A stretch of DNA of 12,101 nucleotides from Rickettsiales bacterium (lineage in GTDB: Bacteria > Pseudomonadota > Alphaproteobacteria > Rickettsiales > UBA1997): assembly GCA_031289855.1 (NCBI GenBank), contig JAITOR010000071.1, forward strand, positions 1 to 12,101, given 5' to 3'. A model generated the notes under the pieces. The model was given only the letters and a program-made list of their open reading frames with translations. It searched no databases and was not told the DNA's origin. Of the stretch, positions 6,539 to 12,101 are shown piece by piece; the first letter of the stretch is position 1; each line of letters begins with the position of its first letter. A program made the position numbers and the translations under genes.

Positions 6539-7343
6539 TTTTATATTGTTTATTTACACAAAATATGCGTGATGAAGAACCATAGAGTCTCATTCAATTA
6601 TTTAAATATTCTACATGTTTTGTAATTATTTTTTTACCATTAGATTCATGCATAATTTTTTTTATTGACCAATTAAAATTTGAAATAATTTCCTGATTTT
6701 TTTTGTAATTGATTGAGCATTGGGTATAAGATCCGTGTCGACGAATATATTTATATGTAACCCTATTAGTGAATGAAAAACATTTAAATTTATTTTGATA
6801 TGCGACTCAAAAACATACATCTTCTTGCATTTGAGCATGGGGGGGGGGATCATATTTTAATTTTCTAAAAAAACTACTTTTAAAAAGATGGTTATTCATA
6901 CTAGTACCACTTTTTTCTAGAACCTTCCTTAAAGAGGGGTTTAAAATTTGCTTAAATTCTCCATTAAACACATGTTTTACAAACATATTTTTTTTTATTA
7001 GCATAGTTCCCGTAACAAAATTAGATTCTGGCTTGATTGTTTTTAGCATATATTTAAAAGCCTTTTTTGTATACACATCGTCATCATCACAATATGCAAA
7101 CCATTTTGTTTCAACGCGTTCAAATAATTTTCTTCTGGCATAATTTACGCCACGATTAATTGGACTATAAATCCATTTAATCTTATTGGACCCCATTTTA
7201 TTAATAATTTCTAAGGTATTATCTGTGCTTCCATCAATATAAACCCAAATTAAGATATTGTGATTATATTTTAAAATAGAATTCAATGTACGTTTAATGA
7301 ATTTTCCGCCATTGTAAGTTGGGATTAATACCGAAATAAGCAT
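6516..7343 (-). CDS. GT2-family glycosyltransferase with C10 phase tract
   Basis: This 275-residue GT-A transferase has the family-2 start LISVLIPTYNGGKFIKRTL (residues 2-20) and an IDGSTDNT nucleotide-binding loop (usually DDGSTD; here the first Asp is Ile). FAYCDDDDVY supplies the DxD metal site. GTSMNNHLF, QEDVCF (Glu174-Asp175, the likely catalytic ED region) and YKYIRRHGSYTQ (family 'YYYRxRxGSxT') follow. A C10 run on the coding strand (6848-6839) encodes Pro166-168 just before the ED motif and is in frame at 10. A one-base change would remove the ED motif and the whole C-terminus, so it would abolish activity. TGA encodes Trp at least twice. The ATG lies 1 nt after the stop of the upstream GT4 gene (TAATATG), so translation is likely coupled. 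Confidence 0.9.
6839..6848 (-). repeat. Homopolymeric C10 tract (G10 on plus strand) in GT2 gene
   Basis: Ten consecutive C on the coding strand, followed by ATG. This is the longest G/C run in the window and lies at codons 166-169 of the GT2 gene, immediately upstream of the catalytic ED region. It is in frame at length 10. Confidence 0.88.
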
Positions 7344-7344
7344 A

Positions 7345-8310
7345 TTAAGAGTAAAGTTTTTTTAATCCATTGATAAAATTTGTTGTGTTATCTTTTACTT
7401 CATTTCGCATATTTTTTCCAAGTTTTGACAAAGAAAATTTATCATATTTTGTAATTATGTTATCTACTGCTTTCATAAAATTTTTCTCATTTGTTTTCTT
7501 TTTTTCCCCCCCCATCAAAATCTCTTTTCCGACCATTGAAAATGTAAAGAAATCTTTACATTTTAAATCTTTTAATGAAGCGACATTAGAACTTGACAAT
7601 ATTGTTTTACAATTTTGAAAGCTTAGTGTGCCAACTCCAGTATTAACAGAAGTATCATCATAAGGCAAAATAACTATGTCACATGATTTGAAATAGGCAG
7701 TTACTTCATCGCAAGGAATGTATCTATTATCTAAAAAAAAATTTGATGAACCCTTATAATTTTTTTTTGTTTTCCCTGCGACAATTAAGTTGCATTTCAT
7801 TTTTTTTAATGAATTTATTACTAAGGGGTAATTCTTTCAATTTTCTTCTGAGCCAAAAAGTAAAAATGTTATTCAGTTATTATTAAATTTGATGAATTTC
7901 TTACTCTCATTATTGTACTCATACAACGGATGGGGTAGATATAATGCTTTTTTTCTATAATTTTTATTCAATAATTTTAGAGTAAAATGAGATAAATAAA
8001 TAATTTTGTAACACTTTTCTAACATAAATTCAAACATTTTTTTTATTTTTTTATTTTTTGTGCGAATTCCGTTATCATGATAAACTACAATTAATTTAAT
8101 ATTATTCATTAGTGAATAATTAATTATTTTTCTTTTTTTTCGTGATAGCCATCAATGAAAAATGATAAAATCCGCTTCTTTATGATTGAACGTTTCTTTT
8201 AAACCTATTTTCTCACTATATTTACAAAAAAGTTCGATATATTGATTTTTCTTATGTTCTAATGAAGATGGTATACAATAAAAAGTAATAATACATAAAT
8301 TATATTTCAT
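7345..8310 (-). CDS. GT4-like glycosyltransferase with phase tracts at start and inside
   Basis: This 321-residue GT-B type transferase has its N-terminal domain with a hydrophobic start (MKYNLCIITF), an ADFIIFHWW segment and IKLIVVYHDNG. KALYLPHPLYE forms the domain linker. The donor-side domain has ITFLLFGSEENWKNY (147-161), NLIVAGK, a DEVTAYFKSCDIVILPYDD run (201-219) and SVNTGVGTLSFQN. The classical E-x7-E is not evident, so the exact subfamily is open. TGA encodes Trp at three or more sites. A G8 run on the coding strand (7513-7506) encodes Met266-Gly-Gly-Glu and is in frame. A C8 run directly precedes the ATG. An alternative AUG at 8321 is out of frame at C8 but in frame at C9 or C6. 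It forms a two-gene unit with the GT2 gene. Confidence 0.87.
7506..7513 (-). repeat. Homopolymeric G8 tract (C8 on plus strand) in GT4-like gene
   Basis: Eight consecutive G on the coding strand at codons 266-269 of the 8310-7345 gene, in frame at length 8. A shift here would replace the last ~53 residues. On the plus strand it reads C8 followed by AT, as at 1840. Confidence 0.8.
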
Positions 8311-8318
8311 GGGGGGGG
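8311..8318 (-). repeat. Homopolymeric C8 tract between two candidate start codons
   Basis: On the minus strand ATG (8321-8319) is followed by C8 and then ATG (8310-8308). The tract length sets whether the first AUG is in frame with the GT4-like gene (C6 or C9) or out of frame (C8, as here, giving a short overlapping reading frame of about 20 codons). It also lies just upstream of the plsX promoter. Confidence 0.8.
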
Positions 8319-8338
8319 CATTTGTGGTGCTTAATGAA

Positions 8339-8350
8339 ATATTATAATAT
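8339..8350. promoter_or_regulatory. Palindromic bidirectional -10 element (GT4-like / plsX)
   Basis: ATATTATAATAT is a perfect 12-bp palindrome giving TATAAT on the plus strand (8343-8348) and on the minus strand (8346-8341). On the plus side the plsX ATG at 8355 follows after 6 nt (leaderless). On the minus side the first AUG at 8321 follows after 19 nt. The plus-strand -35 region (about 8321-8326, TTTGTG) is weak. Confidence 0.5.
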
Positions 8351-8354
8351 TTCT

Positions 8355-9335
8355 ATGAGATTAGTTTTAGATGTAATGGGCAGTGACAATAAACCTATTG
8401 AAGCCATCAATGCTGCTAGAAATTTTATCAAAATACATAATGATGTAGAAATCATATTGATAGGAAAAGAAAATGAAATTAAACAATATTTAAATAGTAG
8501 CGATAAATTTGAAATTATTAACGCGGATAATGTTATTCATACAGAAGATTCTATTCACAGCATGTTACGGAACATAGAATCCAGCATGTATAAGGCCTTA
8601 GAAATGGTGAAAAATGGTTTAGCTAATGGAATGGTTACCGCAGGAACAACGGCTGCCTATACAGCATTAAGCTATTTTATTATTAAGCCGATTAAAGGGA
8701 TCAATAAAGGTGCTTTTATGAGCTTCATCCCGACTACAGGACTAAATGAATTTGTGTTTTTAGATGTCGGAGCTAATTTAAATTGCAGTGGGGAAGATTT
8801 ATACCAATTTGCCAAGATGGGAAATATTTACTGTAAGGAAATTTCTCATATCAACAACCCTAGAATAAATGTTTTAAATATAGGGACAGAGGACACCAAA
8901 GGCTTTGAATTTCATCATGTTGCTAATAAATTGCTAAAGGAAGATAAAACATTAAATTATCAAGGATTTATTGAAAGTAGATATTTGTTACAGGGTGTTA
9001 GTGATGTTGTTGTTTGCGATGGGTACACAGGAAATATTACATTAAAATCAATGGAAGGTTCACTAGTTTCTATTAACAAACTGATGAAAAAAGAATTTAA
9101 AAAACCTTGGAATATTCTCGGCGCTATTTTATCTTTAGGTGTGATTAAAGTTATTAGAAAAAAATTTGATTATAAGCGGAATGCCGGTGCCTTCGTTATC
9201 GGTCTAAACAAAACTGTTGTAAAATGTCATGGAAGTGCCGATACACAAGAATGAGAAAGCGGATTAAGACTACTATATGATTGTATTAAAAATAATTTAG
9301 TTGAAAAAATCAAAGAAGGAATAAAAAAAAATTAA
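8355..9335 (+). CDS. plsX: Phosphate acyltransferase PlsX
   Basis: This 326-residue enzyme converts acyl-ACP and phosphate to acyl-phosphate, the acyl donor for PlsY in phosphatidic acid synthesis, and is peripheral on the inner face of the membrane. It shows the signature start MRLVLDVMGSDNKPIEAI. NIGTEDTKGFEFHHVANKLL matches the family 'NIGEEEGKGNE'. GFIESRYLLQGVSDVVVCDG and YTGNITLKSMEG match the family 'G.iEgrd...G.vDVvVcDGFtGNv.LK..EG'. It ends with an HGSAD block and one TGA as Trp. I chose the ATG at 8355 because the family begins directly with M-x-x-x-x-DxMGSD; longer starts at 8334 (ATG) or 8322 (TTG) add unconserved residues and lie on or before the -10 box. Its stop overlaps the stop of gltX. 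Confidence 0.95.
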
Positions 9336-9346
9336 TATTTTAATTT
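9321..9346 (-). terminator. Candidate intrinsic terminator of gltX
   Basis: On the minus strand, AAATTAA (9346-9340) and TTAATTT (9335-9329) form a 7-bp stem with a 4-nt loop. It covers the gltX stop and is followed by a run of T ending in ATTCC. The stem is pure A-T, but the long U-tract is on the correct side for gltX and not for plsX. Confidence 0.42.
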
Positions 9347-10825
9347 GATTTTCTTTAAATTATCAATAATTTTTTTATAGCCAATAACTGGTAAAATTTT
9401 ATTCATTTCTGGTCCATGTTCTTTTCCAATGGTTATCAATCTAATTGGCATAAACAATGCTTTCCCTTTCAAACCCGATAATTCTTTAATTTTATTAATT
9501 ATTTCATTAGCATTAGTTTCTGTGATATTTTTATATTCAACTAGGATTTTTTCAAATGTAGCAACATTTTTTTTAAAATCTTCTTTTGAAATTTGATTAT
9601 TATTTAATATCTGTTCAATGTCATTAAAGTTTACTTCCAAAAAGGTATCATTTATTAAATGATTTAATTCGTCAAAATGACTAATTTGATTTTTGAATGT
9701 TAAAATAGCCAAATTTTGATCATTTAATGAACTAATATTAATTTTTATAAATTTTTTTGCATACTTTAAATATTCTTTATCATTCATTTTTTTAATATAT
9801 TCATTACTTAATCAATTCATTTTTTTAATATCAAAAAAACTTGGAGATTTTGATATCCTTGTTTCATCAAATTCCTTAATCAATTCATTGATAGTTAATA
9901 TTTCTCTATTATTTTTATCACTTCATCCTAATAATGCAATAAAATTGGTGATTGCTTGGGAGATATATCCAAGATTTTTATAATCATCACCATCAGAAAT
10001 AACAAATTGTTTTAATGTTTTATTTCTTTTGGAAAGTTTTTTTCCTGTTTCATCAACAATAACACTTAGATGCCCAAATTTTATTTTGTTAATATCATAA
10101 CCCAATGCATTCATGATTGCTAGTTGGTAAGGTGTATTAGAAATATGTTCCTCACCACGAATAACATGAGTTATTTCCATTTCATGATCATCTACAACAA
10201 CAGCAAAATTATAAGTGGGAATTCCATTGGATTTCACAATAATTGGATCACTCATAGCCTCGCTAGGAACACTAATTTTTCCCCTGATCAAATCATTTCA
10301 TTCATAATTTACATTTTCAGGCAATTTCAAACGTATTGCAAAAGGAATATTATTAGCGATTTTATTATTAATTTCTTTTTGAGTCAATTTAAGACATTTT
10401 TGATTATATTTCGGTGTAACTTTGTTTTCATTAGCTTTCTCTCTTAGTTCGTCCAGTTCTTCGCTTGTACAAAAACAATAATATGCTTTTTTCTCCTTGA
10501 CAAGTTTTTCACCAAGTTCTTTAAAAAAAACAAATTTACTTGACTGAATGTATGGATTATCGGTTATAGCAAAACTGCTAATGTTCTTATATTTGTTAAT
10601 TTTTCTCGGACTTTCATCGGGTATTATTCCCAATCACTCTAGACCATCTAGTTGTGCGTCAATACCTCCGTCAATATTTCTTTCTATATCAGTGTCTTCA
10701 GCTCTGACGATAAAATCCCCACCATTATGTTTTGCAAATAAATAGTTAAATAGTGCTGTTCTAGCCCCGCCTATGTGAAAAAAACCCGTGGGACTAGGAG
10801 CGTACCTTGTTCTAACTTTACTCAT
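9332..10825 (-). CDS. gltX: Glutamyl-tRNA synthetase
   Basis: This 497-residue class I synthetase charges tRNA-Glu. In mycoplasmas it commonly also mischarges tRNA-Gln for the GatCAB route, which the window cannot confirm. It starts MSKVRTRYAPSPTGFFHIGG, containing the HIGH motif as HIGG (17-20). A CFC...Y-NQKC zinc-type cluster lies near residues 117-145. HVIRGEEHISNTPYQ belongs to the core. The KMSKS loop is KLSKR at 263-267. The C-terminal anticodon-binding helical region ends in KGKALFMPIRLITIGKEHGP and a short Lys-rich tail. TGA encodes Trp at three or more sites. A TATAAT 6 nt before the ATG suggests a leaderless mRNA. It diverges from the EzrA-like gene (45 nt apart) and its stop overlaps the end of plsX by 4 nt. 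Confidence 0.96.
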
Positions 10826-10831
10826 ATAAAA

Positions 10832-10837
10832 ATTATA
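10832..10837 (-). promoter_or_regulatory. -10 box of gltX
   Basis: TATAAT on the minus strand (10837 to 10832), with 6 nt before the gltX ATG at 10825. A second overlapping TATAAT (10842 to 10837) would give an 11-nt spacing. Neither has a clear -35, and no Shine-Dalgarno sequence is present. Confidence 0.5.
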
Positions 10838-10857
10838 TTATAATTTGCAGCATGCAA

Positions 10858-10863
10858 TATAAT
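10858..10863 (+). promoter_or_regulatory. -10 box of the EzrA-like gene
   Basis: TATAAT with 7 nt before the ATG at 10871, again predicting a leaderless mRNA. It lies inside the 45-nt divergent spacer shared with gltX. Confidence 0.5.
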
Positions 10864-10870
10864 TATATTA

Positions 10871-12101
10871 ATGCCATTTTCTCATCATTCGCCATTGGTT
10901 ATATGAACAATAATTAGTTTCTTATGTCTCATTCTAATTTTCTTGTCAATGTTCATTGTTCTTTTCTTGCAACACAAGCGAAATATCAAAAACACAAACA
11001 TTATAAAAAATCATTATAATGAATTACAAACTTTTATTTATTTCGAAAATTTTGAATTTATGAAAGGTTGAGCTAAGACCAATATGAAATTTTTAGAAAT
11101 TTATAATACTTCTAACAAATCAAAGAAAAAAATTGAAGAAGCATTAGGGTTTGTTTACGCTAAAATAATGAAACTTTCAACATATACATTAAAATTTGAT
11201 AAAAAACGGATAAAAAAATTTATTAATGTAATAAAAAAAGATTTAACTGATATAGAAAAAATGAAGACGCAATTGCTCTTTTTTTCTTCACCGACAAAAA
11301 ATCTTTTTATCAATGTTCATGATAGATATAATGATGTCATCAATATTGTTGATTCGATATTCCGCTTTTATGAATTTTATTTGGTAAATAAATATACTAA
11401 TTCTTCCTTCAAAGTTTTATATTTAAAAATTAGAGAGGAATTAATGGAATTAAATTTATTTGCATCAAATGATTTGAATAATGAACAAATTATTAAAAAG
11501 TTTAATATTGTTAATGAATTGATTTATAAATTCTTAAATTTAATTACACAAATTTATAAATATGATGTCTTTTTAAAACATATGAATGATATAATTGGCA
11601 AGTTTTCTAATTATTCAAATGTGTATGAGAACAATGAAGAGAAATTTATTAAAATTAAGCAGCAAATTATTATTGGCGAAAATGCAATTAAGAACATAAA
11701 ATTATCATTGGCTAATTTGGAATTTGAAAATATTCGCTCTCATTCAATTATTGCACAAAATTCTTTGGAGAGACAATTAATTGATCTAATTAAAGCAAAA
11801 AAAATAAATAATTTTGTTAGGGAAGAAATAAACGAACTCGTTATAGAAATTGATAAATTCCTAGCATCTAAGGATTCGGTTTTTTCATTAATTGGTTCAT
11901 TAGATAAAAAAATTGGTCAAAAAGATGCTGAAATTAATGAATCATTACAGTTATTGAAAAAAGATGTTAATGCCATAGCAGAAATGAATAAAACGTTAAA
12001 ACAAGAATTTGTCATCAATGAAAATACCGATGAAGAATATATGAATTTTATTGTTTTATTGATTGAAAAAGTCTTTAATTGGAAAAATAAACTGAACGAA
12101 A
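10871..12101 (+). CDS. EzrA-like membrane-anchored coiled-coil protein (3' truncated by window)
   Basis: The first 410 residues are visible and the frame stays open to the window end. One hydrophobic segment at residues 9-33 (LVIWTIISFLCLILIFLSM and on) is followed by HKR, which places the rest in the cytoplasm. After it come several hundred residues of Lys/Glu/Asn/Ile-rich helix with heptad character and no enzymatic motif. A single N-terminal anchor followed by long cytoplasmic coiled coils is the architecture of EzrA, the FtsZ-ring regulator of Firmicutes, and some mycoplasma proteins are annotated that way. I see the architecture and no decisive sequence motif, so a general membrane coiled-coil cytoskeletal protein is the alternative. 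TGA encodes Trp12 and another Trp near residue 68. The start is supported by the -10 box 7 nt upstream. Confidence 0.75.

Noticed and set aside
6516..6540. Hairpin ACAA-GGTT-TTGT at the GT4-like/GT2 overlap as a terminator
   Set aside because: The stem is only 4 bp, too short to support a call.
8322..8354. Upstream TTG (8322) or ATG (8334) as the plsX start
   Set aside because: The added residues are not conserved in the PlsX family, and the codons overlap or precede the TATAAT box at 8343-8348; the ATG at 8355 gives the family N-terminus directly.
1..12101. CRISPR arrays, insertion sequences, integrase genes, riboswitches, rRNA
   Set aside because: I saw no regularly spaced repeats, no transposase or recombinase motifs, no terminal inverted repeats, no recognisable aptamer, and no rRNA sequence on either strand.

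Overview
The window comes from a wall-less bacterium of the Mollicutes (Mycoplasma sensu lato). The DNA is very AT-rich. Every confidently recognised gene reads through in-frame TGA codons where its family needs tryptophan, for example in GluRS, PlsX, the HAD hydrolase and the Stealth protein, so UGA codes for Trp (translation table 4). All coordinates below assume table 4; under the standard code most of these genes would look broken. I cannot name the species from sequence alone.

Layout: the 3' end of rplL (1-184); a small coiled-coil hypothetical (299-790); a tRNA-Ile/tRNA-Ala pair (875-1029); a glycosyltransferase-like gene starting 5 nt after the tRNA-Ala CCA end (1035-1955); a HAD hydrolase and trmK in tandem (1969-3396); tRNA-Asn/Glu/Val (3416-3650). 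A block of five glycan genes follows (3673-8310): a Stealth-type sugar-phosphate transferase (+), a GT92-like transferase (-), a GT4-like transferase (+), then a two-gene minus-strand unit of a GT4-like and a GT2 transferase. plsX (8355-9335, +) converges on gltX (10825-9332, -). gltX diverges from an EzrA-like membrane coiled-coil gene (10871 to the window end, +).

The main biological story is a surface-glycan locus lying among housekeeping genes. Six glycan genes are present, counting the one at 1035. Four homopolymeric C/G tracts of 8, 10, 8 and 8 bases all fall in, or at the start codon of, three of those genes. Such tracts should be very rare by chance in this AT-rich DNA and are the typical substrate of slipped-strand phase variation. 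All three tracts inside coding sequence are currently in frame. The fourth sits between two alternative AUGs of the minus-strand GT4 gene. No flippase, polymerase or export gene lies in the window, so the lipid, protein or capsular acceptor is unknown.

Transcription and gene packing are also notable. Several genes (HAD, GT4-like at 5462, plsX, gltX, EzrA-like) show TATAAT followed by 6-7 nt and then the ATG, which predicts leaderless mRNAs. Two divergent glycan/plsX junctions carry a perfectly palindromic AT-rich element that gives a TATAAT box on both strands. All three convergent gene pairs abut or overlap at their stop codons. No intergenic stretch exceeds 300 bases.
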